DNA of 64,000 bases, taken from positions 148,405 to 212,404 of the forward strand of contig MPNW01000008.1 in assembly GCA_011800805.1 (NCBI GenBank), read 5' to 3'. A program made the position numbers and the translations under genes. Shown piece by piece: positions 1 to 11,800 of the stretch. The notes below the pieces were generated by a model. It was not told where the DNA came from. It saw only the letters and a list, made by a program, of their open reading frames with translations, and did not search any database. The stretch is from Hirudo medicinalis. Taxonomy: Eukaryota; Annelida; Clitellata; Hirudinida; Hirudinidae. Every line of letters begins with the position of its first letter. The first letter of the stretch is position 1.

Positions 1-319
1 CTTAATCTTCTATGCACTGAATTTCCATGTTGGTATGATTTAAGCGCTTTTTAAGAGTTTATCAAATATATGCTCTTCTATGTGCAAGCGCTTTCCAAAG
101 GAAAGCTGAGATGGCGTACCTGCTTTCCTTCATTGGCTGATCTTTTTTGTGTATTATTTTATGGGGTTGTGCTGATCAAAATAAGTTTGACATAAACTAA
201 CTCCTTTTTAATCACTATGAACAAATTTTAAGTTAAGGCAAGCTAGCCATTTAAGTGAACAATTAATGTGGAATGTTAATATTTTAAGTTAGCTATTTGT
301 AAACATTCCCGTTAAGCAG
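1..319. other. Intron or upstream sequence of the receptor gene
   Basis: No coding exon is recognisable here. The stretch is AT-rich and ends in a plausible splice acceptor (CAG at 317-319) feeding the first visible exon of the acetylcholine receptor gene, so it is most likely intron. The extracellular and M1-M3 exons of that gene must lie to the left of the window. Confidence 0.5.
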
Positions 320-1106
320 GTTCAGACGAAGATATTAAAAGTCAATGTGAGGACGGAATTCGGAAGCGAATATAGAGATTCATTTCATCTAAGCGCCGGA
401 GAAAACATTTTCAACCAATCCAGGCGTCAAACCGAATCTCACTCCAAAATCGAAAAAGTCGATAGAGGCATCGGTTTTGAACGCATAACTAGAGAATTGT
501 CTCGTAAGTTTCTTTTCAATAAATGCTCATTTATTAATATTATTCATTATATAATAAATATTCCTATCAAGTTGAAATTGCTCCGAATATATGTTATATT
601 TATCGAAGCTTTCCAAGATTTCTATTTCCAGCGAGTAGATTTGCCACCATAGTAACTCCATCAAGACCTGGCCTATTCGCTTCACCGCAGCAAGATATTG
701 GAAATAACTCTTTCCAATCGCTTCCGTCGTTTGGTATTTCCTGCCAGCAACCACTCGTGGAAAATGCTATGCTCGGCGTCAATTTCATTTCAGACCACGT
801 AAAGCAACAGGATGATTTTCAACGGGTAAACATTTGCGGTACATAATGTGGAAATTCTAGGGTCTTTTGCTGTATTTGTTAATTGAATGTTAATGCATTA
901 TTTTAAAATTCACTATCATTGAAAACTATAACAGGACTGCATTTCTACAGATAAAACACGACTGGCAATATGTTGCAATGGTTCTTGATAGACTTTTCCT
1001 GTGGGTTTTCACAGCTGCATGTCTGGTCGGAACATTCGGCATAATAGTTCAAGCTCCAACTCTCTACGACTACAGAACTCCCCTATTTACGTCAAGATGC
1101 ACTTAA
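320..1106 (+). CDS. Nicotinic acetylcholine receptor subunit, 3' end (partial)
   Basis: Ligand-gated cation channel subunit of the Cys-loop family, acting at the plasma membrane of nerve or muscle. Only the C-terminal 177 residues are visible, in three exons: 320-503, 632-825 and 951-1106 (stop TAA). The first two exons encode the variable cytoplasmic loop after M3. The last exon carries the pre-M4 helix and M4: DWQYVAMVLDRLFLWVF, then a hydrophobic run and QAPTLYDYRTPL. That post-M4 QAPTLYD segment is typical of invertebrate subunits, as I recall them from insects. Splice phases agree (phase 1 into exon 2, phase 0 into exon 3). The ligand-binding domain is outside the window, so alpha (vicinal cysteine) versus non-alpha type cannot be decided. 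Confidence 0.88.
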
Positions 1107-1436
1107 ATTTGGAAGTCAAATTATGAATCGAATCTTAACGTTCGTCAATGGTTTCAATCGTGATTTTACGAATAAAATATTAACTTATTTTGAAGACAAA
1201 ATAAAACTCGTCACCTATACTACAAAAATGTATTTTACATATTAATTAAAGATGTTCTTAGTTGAAATGTGAAAAGGTTGGTATGCTAGATATAAATAGG
1301 TATAATAACACATTTTATTTTATGGAGCGCTGCAAATTAGATATGTTTTAAAAAGATATGTTTCGACTGACCGTATGACACATTTGGCGGTATCTCGAAA
1401 TTAGTTCTGCCGGCATATAATTGGGTTTTGTTTTGA
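1107..1436. other. Intergenic, receptor 3' flank to STN1
   Basis: No gene seen. AT-rich spacer of about 330 bp that must hold the 3' UTR of the receptor gene and the 5' region of the STN1 gene on the same strand. Confidence 0.5.
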
Positions 1437-4233
1437 ATGGATATTCAATGCGAAGCTGGATTGGAGGGCGATTTGGTTTGCTTTGTTAAAAAGTTCACCA
1501 TTTATAATGCGATGCTTTTTATAAGAGATCTCCATCGAATTACGAAATGGAGAGGTTGAATTTGTTGTGTTTTTGTGAAATCGAATATCAGATAAGCCAA
1601 AGAATCTTAAAATCTTAAAATACATGCATTCGAAAGACAATGGTGTCATAATAACAAGTAATAAAAATTATTTGCTAACATCTGCTCAGGGATCTGCATA
1701 TAAATGACTGATTATTTGTGATTGAATGCTGTATATTTTGCAGGCATCTTGTTCCACAAATTTCTGCCTGTCAAACGTTTTACGGTTATAGGGATTGTCA
1801 CTAGTGTATGTAGAAGAGAAAAAGTTATGTTTTTGAAAGGTCTGCATCAAATACCATTATTTTCAATATTTTTGTGCTTCAATTGTCACTTTTTATTCCA
1901 TTTTCAGTTGATGATGGCACAGCCTCCATTCAGTGTGTCTTCTTTCTCGAAGATTACAGGAGAGAACATATAAATGAACACAAGTGGACAGGTTGGTCAC
2001 TTGCATTATCTCCTTTTCATTTTGAGTTATGTTGTGTTTCAAAATTTAAAAAACAAAACATTCTTAAATTGATTTGATCTACATTTTAAAAGCTACTGGT
2101 GAGATGCTATATATGCTTACAAACTTTCCAGTGCATTAAGTGTTTTGTACTTTAGTGTTTTAAACTTAAAGTCACCAACGTTTTTGTTATTGTTTTCATA
2201 GTTCAACTTCCTAAAGGTTGGACTTTAACAACTATCTAAACTATTAAATTTCAGAGGACTTCAAGCAGAAGAAATGCCTAAGGTCAATGGTGGAGAGATT
2301 AAATACATCCATGATATCTGGAGGTCATGCAAAGGAAGTAGAATTGGGGTCACTCATTCACCTGAGAGGAGACTTGAGACATTCCAATGGCCAAGCAGAA
2401 CTCATTTGCAAAAAATTTAGTATGTTGGACATTTCTGTGGATGGCTAAAATATTAGTTAAGACAAGTACTGTTTAAATTATGTTCTGGTATCACCAAACC
2501 TATGCTGCATATGTTTGAAATATTCTGCCAGCTTATAAATGACTTGAAAACCCTCTTTCTCGACTCTAGAAGAGATGCTGGACAGAGTACCCATAACACC
2601 AACAGTGCCATGCAAATATTATTATTATTATTGTTGTTATTTTACTGCTGTTGTTATTATTTTTTAACCATTTATTTTCTGGACCGTAAAATAATCACAA
2701 TAAAGATAAAACTTGATCCAAATATTTAAAGTCTTCCGTCACGGCTCAAGACGACCACAAAATTTTATTGCGCTACTTGATTTAATTTTCCTCGGCAGGG
2801 GAGCTCGATCCAAATGATGAAGCATTGTACAAACTGCTAAGATTGCAGCTTTACAAGAGAATATATGATGTAAAATTTAACTGGTATCAGCTCTTCCTGG
2901 AGTTTTTTAAGGCAGGTTCTAAAATTACTTATTTTTTTTGGCTGGTTTATTTGTATTTATGGAAATGAATTATTCAACAATTCAGGGTTATTCATGTTTT
3001 TTTACTTAGTCGGTAAAGAGTAACGTTAGGCCAAATGCCAGAAAAAAATTTAAGGCAGAAAGTAGGATCATGAAGATGTTAAAAGTCATTGAATGACTGC
3101 TTAGTTAAAATGGTAGAGGCTTCATTGAAGCTTAATCATATTGCAGGAAATTAAGTGAGTATTAAAGCAATAATTTTGTCCTATTACAAATCAGGGAAAC
3201 CCTGGGATCTGGGCAGTGAGATTTCTTCGCAAAAGGAAGCAGTCTTGCTTCACTAAACAAGATCTTGTCAATCTCAAATCAAAAGTCCTCGACGAATCCG
3301 TGAGCACTACATGCTTGGGCCACTTTTTTTTAATAATACTTATTCTATAAATGTTCGCTTTGTGCCAAGCTATTACTGAATAGAAGTGTCCAATAGTTCA
3401 ATATTGCATGGCAATTATTACTCTTGATTCGATCTCCTTCAGCTCATTGATGTAGCACTCAAGGACATGAGACATGCTGGCTTTATGTATAAGAAGGAGG
3501 GAACAGCATCCATCTTTCAGGTTATTACTATGTTATTGATATGTATGATCGTTACAAAATTTATATGATTTGCTGTCAATTTCTTTGTTGCTGGGATTTT
3601 TTGTATTGATATAGTATTTTATGGCCAGATTGTTGAATGTGACAAGGAGCTACAAGAGCTTGTCTTCAATTTTTTGCAAGAAGAATCAGAGAAAAGTTTG
3701 AATTCTGTTGCGAATCATTATGATTGTGCCATCCTTTCTTTTATTAATATGTGTTACATTAATATTGTTATGTTAATTATGTTATGTGTATTATTAGGGT
3801 AATTTATATTTTGGTATTATGAATGGATTAAAATTGTTCTTGAATATTTGAGGTCATCCATGATGTCTTGAAAGGGCTTTTAGATATATTAAACCTCTTT
3901 GCTGCATAGAACGTTTAAGCAATAAATCAGGGGAGTCGACCTACTATTTGAAATTAACCAACATTTTATTACTTATAGACAGTGTGTTTACTCAATGTAG
4001 ATGATATTGCACAAGTTATTAATCAGCTTGTTAATCTTCAATATATCGGTTAATGTTACTTAAAGTAATTTGAAAACACAGCAGACGGCACCAGTGCGAA
4101 GAGCGTGTATACTCACATGAAGCCGGAATTTCCTGACATTGGCTTGGATCACGTCAATCTTTGTCTCAAAGTTTTGGATTGTAGAAGTGACGTTTGTGCC
4201 ACAGGAGATAAAGGACACTTTAGAGTAGTGTAG
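1437..4233 (+). CDS. STN1: CST complex subunit STN1 (OBFC1-like)
   Basis: STN1 is the OB-fold subunit of the CST (CTC1-STN1-TEN1) complex, which binds telomeric single-stranded DNA and stimulates polymerase alpha-primase fill-in. Nine exons: 1437-1554, 1744-1839, 1908-1991, 2255-2419, 2799-2869, 3195-3299, 3443-3520, 3629-3695 and 4085-4233. All splice phases match, giving about 310 residues; human STN1 is about 368. Residues about 20-35 (KFTIYNAMLFIRDL) resemble the family's helix before the OB fold. The OB fold follows with FTVIGIVTSVCRRE and VDDGTASIQCVFFLED, close to the family signature of GTVIGxxER...VDDGTG. The C-terminal exons fit the two winged helices (FTKQDLVNLKSKV; then GLDHVNLCLKVLD in the last exon). 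The 5' end of exon 6 and the last exon are the least certain. Neugrin starts 229 bp downstream on the same strand. Confidence 0.83.
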
Positions 4234-4462
4234 AAACTATGGACTTTATGTTGCTGGCTGAAAGAGTGTTTGATTAATTCTCCAGGAATAAGTATCACAA
4301 ACTTTAGTCTTAAATACTGGAAATTCTTCGAATTAAAATATTATTCATGACTTTGACTACATAATTATCGTTATTAACTTCGTCAGTGTCAGCGTATTAT
4401 CGCTCATATTAGACGTCAACATTTACTCGATTGCGAGCGTTCGTTTAGTAGTGAAGTAAGAA

Positions 4463-5611
4463 ATGCTGTTGGGCAGTAAAGTGTTGTCTTTCGGGGATGT
4501 CGCATTTGGGAGGTGCAATTTGTTTTGCAGGACCTATGCCAGACAAATAGAAAAAGGTGACCAAATTGTGTTTCCGCACGCTCGTAGTCTGACAAAATGT
4601 CAAGCTTATGTTCTGCGGGAAAACTCAATATATAGGAATTTTTTGCTATTGACAAGAAGAGTTGACGTAAAATTACACGTCCAGTAGCTCAATACTGTTG
4701 AATTGCCAAACTGATTAGGAAATAAATGTGATGAACTTAAGGAGCAGTTACCAGCTGTGTTAATCATTTGTGTTTAAACCATTTACCAGGGAGATTGCAG
4801 CATAGGAAGCAAAGAGAGCCCAATCTATTTGATAACCTAACTGAATTCGAAAAGCAAAACCTTTTGACAACAGCTGAAGAAACAGAAAATCTACAAGAAA
4901 AATTGAGATCTACTTTGAAAGCAAAGATGACTCTTGAAGAAAGACTGAGGTACAGCACTTTGCACTAACTCTGAAAGTTTGTTTATCTTAAATATTCTAA
5001 CAAGATTATCATTGTTTTCTTTAATAAGAGCTCAGCAAGGTGCAAAGGAATGGCTGAAAATGAAGATCATTGAACGAAAACACTTCAAGAAAGAACAAGA
5101 AATAAATTTGCTGACCTATGATGCCAAAGAACAAATCAGATACTTGAATGGAGAATATCCAGAGGAGTGGACACCAGAAAGGATTTCAAAGAGCTTTCCG
5201 ATCAGTGTTGAAGGAGTAAGAAAGGTAACGGAAACACATTGCTTGATCTCATCATAAAATCATTGGCTAGAATTGTTTTCTCATCCCCAGCTTCTGAAGT
5301 CCAAATGCCGTGTAACTACCCTAGAACAAGTTCAGAATCATGACAAAAATGTCATTAAACATTGGGAGCAACTTGACAAAGCAATGGCCTCAAAAATAAC
5401 ATCAAGGTACCTCCCTTCATCCAAAGGAAATTCACCAAGTAAGGAGGTCATCCATAGGCTGGCTGGAGTGAATCCAAATCTCCCTGGCCCTGCCAGACTG
5501 TCAGAAAAGTACAAAGTAGAGCAACGGGATGATTTCGATATCCCAAAAGGAAAGTTTGAATCAGTCATCACAAGACACTTGAAATTGGGAAAGATGAAAC
5601 CAAATAAATAA
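4463..5611 (+). CDS. NGRN: Neugrin-like mitochondrial protein
   Basis: Neugrin in mammals is a mitochondrial matrix protein needed for 16S rRNA stability and mitochondrial translation. Four exons: 4463-4556, 4790-4949, 5029-5224 and 5291-5611, all in phase, giving 256 residues. The first about 30 residues (MLLGSKVLSFGDVAFGRCNL...) are rich in basic and hydrophobic residues without acidic clusters early on, as in a mitochondrial presequence. The neugrin core spans exons 3-4: AKEQIRYLNGEYPEEWTPER, then SFPISVEGVRKLLKSKCR. This matches the family pattern in which a helix-turn-helix-like segment (EEWTPERxAxSFxVSxxxVRRVLKSK) is the hallmark. Overlapping AATAAA signals at the stop codon (about 5604-5617) could serve polyadenylation. 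The gene is tail-to-tail with the DNAJC17-like gene, whose stop is 297 bp away. Confidence 0.82.
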
Positions 5612-5907
5612 TAAATACGAGCTTGATCACTTTTGATTTCTATTCTTATACTGAATTCCGCACGACAAATTACTCCGCTTTGGTAGCCAAATAATTTTAA
5701 ATTTACTGGGAGTTAAAATTGGTCCTAATCAATGAAGAATGTAACAATCACTTATCTGAATGATTTAGAATCTGTGTGGACACAATAAATTGGGCTTAAT
5801 TAGATTTAATGAAAACCACTTTATTAAAATTAAAACATCTTAAATCAGAATAAATGGCCATTAAAGTTATTTTCACAATTGCCTAATTTGGTGAATTACT
5901 CTCAGAT

Positions 5908-6960
5908 TCAATCGTTTGGGGCATTGTATTTGACTCGCTCACTTGGCCAAAGCCTGACAACGAATCCGCCATAGACAACTTCTTCATTACCCTTGAGTCT
6001 GATTTCGGGCGGAAGAGCAAATGTCGCTGCACATGCGAAAATAGTGTCCGTCCCGTGTGGATAGACATACTTTATGGGTAGCCCAGTTTCTTCATCAATT
6101 TCTCCTGGTTTGCAATCAGACTTTTCAGAAGCCTTGTTGAAATCAGTGGATAAATCTGGGTTTATGCCATACTTTCTCAAAAGATCATCAAAGGAAATTT
6201 CTTTGGGATCAGTTCTTCCATGAACATTTTCAGCTGTAGACGTTTCGCCAAGCTCAAAAGAAAGTTTTGTCAAGAGAGGATGCGATTGTTTTCCTGTTTC
6301 TGTGGTGGATAACACTGCAGATTCCTTTGTGGCAAAGTTGATTAAATACAGACCTTGCTTCTTTTTGGATTTCACCACATGGAGAATTTCACCAAATTTA
6401 GAAAAAATTTCTTTTATCTCTTCTTCGCTATAAGCAGGCTCAATGCCTTTCTTGTTGGTCTTCCAAGAAACTTTGATGCTGTATCCATCACTGCCACTAG
6501 GTACAGAACAAAATCTCTTTGCTTGCTTTTCCCTTTCCAATTCCTCTTCACGCAATTTCCGCCTTCCTTCCTCACGCATCCATTGAATCAGAGATTCTTT
6601 CTCTCTTCTCTGTCGTTCTTCTTGCTCTTTTTTTTCCAGATATTCCTTGTTCTTCTGCTCGCTTTTTTTCTTGAAATGTTGGGTCTTGGCATCCATCTCA
6701 CGTAGCCTCTTCTCGTTCCTCTCCATGGCCCTTAGTTTTTGGTCATACTCTCCTTTTTTGGTTATGTTGGTAAGGGTCTCACAAACTTTTTGCAGTTTTT
6801 GAAAATTCTCGGCGGCATCCTTTTTACCTGGATTTTTGTCCGGATGAAGTTTGAGAGCCAATTTCTTGTAAGCTTTTTTTACTTCTGCCTCAGTGGCATA
6901 TTTTTGAAGGCCTAGGTAGCCGTAAAGTTCTATGCCAGAAATGTTAATGGATGATGTCAT
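5908..6960 (-). CDS. DNAJC17: DNAJC17-like J-domain and RRM protein, intronless
   Basis: In other animals and yeast (Cwf23) this J-domain co-chaperone is a spliceosome-associated nuclear protein. One uninterrupted frame of 350 residues, started at the ATG at 6960; an in-frame extension reaching 7002 lacks family similarity. The J domain covers residues about 8-75 with helix II KKAYKKLALKLHPDKNPG, and the HPD triad is at 39-41. A charged coiled region follows (about 90-155, rich in K, E and R), then an RRM at about 160-245 (KVSWKTNKKG, YSEEEIKEIFSKFGEILHVV, LYLINFATKESAV). This order and the WK...KFGE pattern identify DNAJC17. Human DNAJC17 is 304 residues; here about 80 extra C-terminal residues, including YVYPHGTDTIFACA and VVYGGFVVRLWP, are unfamiliar. 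Having no intron is unusual beside its intron-rich neighbours. Confidence 0.86.
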   Translation of the reverse strand: MTSSINISGIELYGYLGLQKYATEAEVKKAYKKLALKLHPDKNPGKKDAAENFQKLQKVCETLTNITKKGEYDQKLRAMERNEKRLREMDAKTQHFKKKSEQKNKEYLEKKEQEERQRREKESLIQWMREEGRRKLREEELEREKQAKRFCSVPSGSDGYSIKVSWKTNKKGIEPAYSEEEIKEIFSKFGEILHVVKSKKKQGLYLINFATKESAVLSTTETGKQSHPLLTKLSFELGETSTAENVHGRTDPKEISFDDLLRKYGINPDLSTDFNKASEKSDCKPGEIDEETGLPIKYVYPHGTDTIFACAATFALPPEIRLKGNEEVVYGGFVVRLWPSERVKYNAPND

Positions 6961-7002
6961 TTTTAACAAATTTCCAGACTGCTTATTAAAATAGATCACC
7001 AA

Positions 7003-7289
7003 GATCGTTTTTTAAAAATTCTTTCGGGTACTAAATTTGGTCCCTATTGTAAATACGCCCTGCACATTTCTAGTCTCAAAAGATACTGAAGATGAAATTT
7101 TATTTAATTAGTTTGTATTATATTTAATTTGTATTAATTTTACTATCTAAATAACTCAGCGCTGCCCTGCATAATTAAAAATAATCTAGGAAATTATTAA
7201 ATTCAAGCAATAAAAAAAATTAAACCCGATAGTTTAATATTTACCGCGCCGGATTTACCCAGTTGGAGGCCCACAAGATCCTACACCAA
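7003..7289. other. Upstream flank of DNAJC17-like gene
   Basis: AT-rich sequence with no recognisable gene. It should contain the promoter of the DNAJC17-like gene, which is read leftwards. Confidence 0.4.
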
Positions 7290-7960
7290 TCCTGTTGCCC
7301 CTCTGACAAGCAAAAAAAGGTTTCTTTGGTTGATGGAGGCCACCTGTGCAGTGGCACATCCGGACCCGGCGAACCATGCCTAAATCCCGCATATCCACTT
7401 GCACGCACTTGCTACAGTACATTATCATCATGACCTATATCGGATAACGATAATAACGATTCAGAGTTTAATTAGAGTGGCGTTTGTTCAAACAGAACTT
7501 CAAGACCACTTAATGTAGAGGGAAGAGGAAAGTTTTTAGGGCGGAGTAAAACTCAACTGGATCGGTGTTTGTAATCGAAGGGGGGAGTCTATTCCAGATC
7601 TGCGAGCCAACAACGTCTATAGACTTGCCATTCGGTATCGCATGTCGGGCAGATGATTTGAAGATGGAGCCCCTGGTTGCTGATCTGAGCCCGCACCAGG
7701 AATATGTGCGGTGCGGGTGAAAGTCAGGTATGACGGTGCTTGACTTAGGAGAGACTTGAAAACGAGTGAAAAGATTTTGTACTCAATTATTTGGCGAAAA
7801 TGTGGAGATCATGAAGAAGAGGAGTGATCACGTTTTCTTTTGCTGTTTATGGTTGTAGCGGCAGCGTTGATGACACGCTAAAGATGCTCGAGGCGGCAGG
7901 TAGGTAAACCGACCAGAGTTGAATTGGCTAACGTCCGAATAATCAAGTTAATGTATAAAT
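7290..7960 (-). mobile_element. Decayed LINE 3' end (L2/CR1-like), minus strand
   Basis: Translation of the minus strand gives a broken but recognisable C-terminal reverse-transcriptase tail: YLTFTRTAHIPGAG, then SNHLPDMRYRMAS, then IWNRLPPSITNTDPVEFYSA with KTFLF. The WN-LPPSI...F...LKTFLF pattern is the usual last segment of L2/CR1-type non-LTR elements, just before the 3' UTR. Stop codons and frameshifts interrupt it, so it is inactive. Local base composition is less AT-rich than the surroundings. The boundaries are approximate; no target-site duplication was identified. Confidence 0.7.
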
Positions 7961-8878
7961 AGGTTGCACAGATACATATTTGACGTACCCAAAATTCATT
8001 TATAAGATTTACTTGTAACTAAATTTCTCGTTTAGCTAATGGTAGCAAATAGACGGAAGCGCGTTAGGTAATTGGCGGTTCCAAGCTTATTTACTCAGCG
8101 CAACACAATTTTCTTGAGTTCTTATTGACCATAAATAATATGAACAATGGCACTGGTTTAACTACCAATATTAATCCACAAAACTTTGGTCATTCATAGT
8201 TCATAAACTATGAATCCCATACTTTCGTTGATATCAAATATAGAAATAAATAAATCAAAGAAATCATAGTGAAAACGAGGTTAGAATAAAAATATCGAAA
8301 CTCAATGTTTGTGCCAAGGCCAAAATTTTAGGACATAACTATTCCTGTCATGGTCAAAACTTAATAATGTGCATTTGTGGTTCCAAGGTACTTTCTACTT
8401 AGAGCAACTTTTAGCACCTAAATTGATTTTAACTCAAAGCATATAAACCTATCCTGCAAAATGCTGGATAGTCTTTCAAAAACAGTCAAGATATGAGTTA
8501 AGTCAAATATTAATAATAAATGAGCACGAACTACCAATATGAGATTTTCTGGTGCTGCATCCCATTTGAGAGAGCTTAATTAGGTTGTCCATGTGTTGGT
8601 GCGGTGGGAGCAAAAAATAGCAGCAAGATAAAGCATGAAATACTTCTGAATAACACCTTCTGAAAGAATTCTAAGTGAATGAGATACAAAAACATAAACG
8701 TACCTAGAATTGCTTTTTTGCCAATTTTTTCTAAGATGCCAAATTTACGAAGTTCACAAAGTTATGCATTTGAAAAGGATTTTAAAGGATTTGAAACTGG
8801 GAAAGTGGTGCACTGACATGATATGCATAACAATATTCAGTATTGTAACCCACAAAATAAACAAGCACCAGGAAATGA
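7961..8878. other. Intergenic, 3' flank of COLGALT gene
   Basis: About 900 bp with no gene or element I recognise. The part next to 8879 should be the 3' UTR of the galactosyltransferase gene. Confidence 0.4.
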
Positions 8879-11800
8879 TCAGAGTTCAACTTTTTGTCCA
8901 TCAAGGGATGGAAGCTGGCCCATGTCACCCCTACGACTGGCCTTGTTTGGAATCAATTCATCAAGAGTACTTGATTCCTCAGTATCGGTAAAATAGCCGG
9001 GCTCCCCGGTGTAGAGAGTGGGTTCTATCAGTAGAGGACGTGAGGAGATGGCCACCAAATTGCGAGAGTTGAAATGAATCTTCCAATCATCCCTGTTCAC
9101 GATGAAATGTCAAAATCTAAATCTCATTAGTTGACTACAGAACAGGATCATCATAAATAAGAACACCAAGTACATTGCTTTCATTTTCTTGTGGTATTGG
9201 CAATAACACAAGAAACTATAAACACAGAAACCATCATTAATTGCAATTAAGTTATGATGCATTGATGTTTTGCACCTCATCCCTTGTCTTTGACTTATAA
9301 ATATCTGGAGTCCATCAACATTTTAATTTTTCCCTCCTGAGAATTCTTAAGATGATTAATTTTTCACTCAATGAATTTTCCAGATACCCTCCAATCTTCA
9401 ATGTCATCACTTGTTTCCTGATGCTTTTCAATCTTCAAATCCAATTCACTTTGTATTGGTACCATCTCTACTGTAACAAGTGTTACAAAAGTATTTGGCA
9501 TTTGGGGTGCATTAATCCCCTAGGTATATGGTGATTTAAGGGTTAAATGTTTCCAAATTTCACTAATTTAGCTATTTCGTCTGGAGTGAAAGCTTTTTAT
9601 TTGTACACTCATTATTTATAGGTCATCTATAAGTGGTATCATAACTCTCAGGTGTATGTATTAATTTATGTATTACCTGAAGTACTTTTTATCATTGGTT
9701 TAACAACTTAATGTACCAAGCTAACAATTGCCATAATTATCTTGGATACCTTGGATGTCTATCAAACATGATGGGTATGTACTCATCAACTGGAACCATC
9801 TTCTTCAGTGGATCTTCCTGTATAAGTTTCCAGGCACCAGAGTAAGTGAGGGCATAGCCAATGGTCCAGTAGGAGTAGAGGGGCCACACAAGATTATTTG
9901 AGTCACTAACAGGAGGTTCCTCATTTTCATAAAGCTTTTTTCTTCCAATATACCTGAAGTGTTACGTTATATTTGAGAGTCAAACATTGAAGTTTAGGAA
10001 ATCATTACATTATAACTGCTGTAGTGGTGTAATAGTTAGGATAATTATTAATTATTGTAATACAATATTAAGTATCTTATATATATATATATATATATAT
10101 GTGCTGTTACCTCTAAAGAATGTTTTATTAAGTTAAACATTCCTCTCCCAAGTTGGCCACTCAAACTTCCTATAGTTTAGTTGTAGACAATAAACGAACA
10201 TAGCAGTAAGGATACAACAATAACCATCATCAATATTACACTTACATGAGATCCCAAGCCAGTTCCATATCTTTAAGTTCTTCCATAAGCACTTTTAACT
10301 TCTCTCTGAAGTAGATATGAAATCTAACATCATCCTCGAAGACGATCACGCGTGACAGCTGCCTGGAGAGGACCTGGTTGGATGATGGATTGCGACATAG
10401 TGGTGGCTTAGCAATTATAGCTACGAGATTATAATTTCACAGGCAATTACAGCTAGGATGTCATCTACATTAATGGTGGTAGTTAGAAAATACAATAATT
10501 TTTGTTAATATTTAATTCCACATACTTCAGCATAAAAAGCTACATTTAATACTTTCTTGTAGGAGCTATGAGTTTTTTTTTAAATGTACAATTACCTATA
10601 CCATCTCTTTTCCTTTTGTTTTGTAATCATAGATTTATCCATCCATCCATCCAACCACCCATCCATCCATCTATCCATTAATGGAAAGCTTTTTATTTGA
10701 TAATGTCCCCTTGATTTTCATTCTGCTAATTTATTCTTGCTAATAAATACTGTTTGGGAAGGTGAAAATTAAATATAAGAAGTGTCCACTGACATCGAGC
10801 CAAATGAAATAGTGACTGAGAAAACAGCCAATTTCTCCGAGGGTCATGGTGCGCCTGAAATGGAATATCGTTTGTATGTCACAAAATTTTGAGACTTAAT
10901 CTCTTGATCTTAATTTTGCAAAACAATGTCAAAGATAGAAATAAAGTAAATATTGCATAAATAGCAGCATTGTGCTATTTGAGTAATCAGTATTTATTAT
11001 CTTTTTAAAAATCGCTTGGCTGAAAGTCAGTGTTTCCAATCTTAACCTTAAATGTTCTGATAACACAATAAAGGATCGAAGCAGCTGTCCACTTACGTCC
11101 CGTGGAAAGGGTCGGCGTATGAAGACGCGACTTTGACATTGAGAGATTTGAGATACGATTGGTTCAGGAGCCTGTCGAACAAATGTTTAGGAGATTATAA
11201 AGTGGGATAAATGGTGAATTAAAATAAGATAAATTATACATTAAGTAAGGTTTAATTATACTTAAATATTAAATTAAGTTAAATATACATAGACTTACTT
11301 GCCATCAACTGCATCAACAATAGTAGCATTTATGCCTAACTCCCTGAAGCAAGCCACCATTTTAGCCCTCCTTTCCGGTCTACGAACCAAGTTTATCATG
11401 TAGATCTGTCATAATATTTCGTTTGACATGAACAATCACATAAGATGTAACAAATATAAATAGGTCATTTTTTATAAATTGTTTAAATGATTTGTACTAT
11501 CCTTTTGTTATCTATTTCATCTGACCTCATCAAATCCAAGTTTATCTGGAGTCCTTGTTGACAGGTGAACGTAGGGAAGTTTTTCGAGCGGAATATCAAA
11601 AACTGCAAGATGTATTGATAATTTGGTAACTTAATACATTAATCAACCACAAGTGATAAAGAGCTCTTTGGCCGTCATAATTTCCCAATCTTCATCATTA
11701 CATTGCATACGAATGTTCATTGCATCACCACTACTCACCAATGCACTCCATCTTCATGTGAACAAATTGTTCTCTTTCTTGATCTAGAGTGTGCTGGGAT

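Noticed and set aside
2799..2915. Longer version of STN1 exon 5 running to 2915 (VKFNWYQLFLEFFKA)
   Set aside because: The donor there gives phase 1, which does not match the phase 0 acceptor at 3195; the donor at 2869 does. It remains a possible alternative if another exon is present.
6355..6705. 116-codon plus-strand frame inside the DNAJC17-like gene
   Set aside because: Antisense shadow of the Lys/Glu-rich coiled region, giving Leu/Phe-rich nonsense.
10631..10680. CCATCCATCCAT run as a telomere-like repeat near STN1
   Set aside because: It is a short CATC tetranucleotide microsatellite in a COLGALT intron, not a TTAGGG-type repeat.
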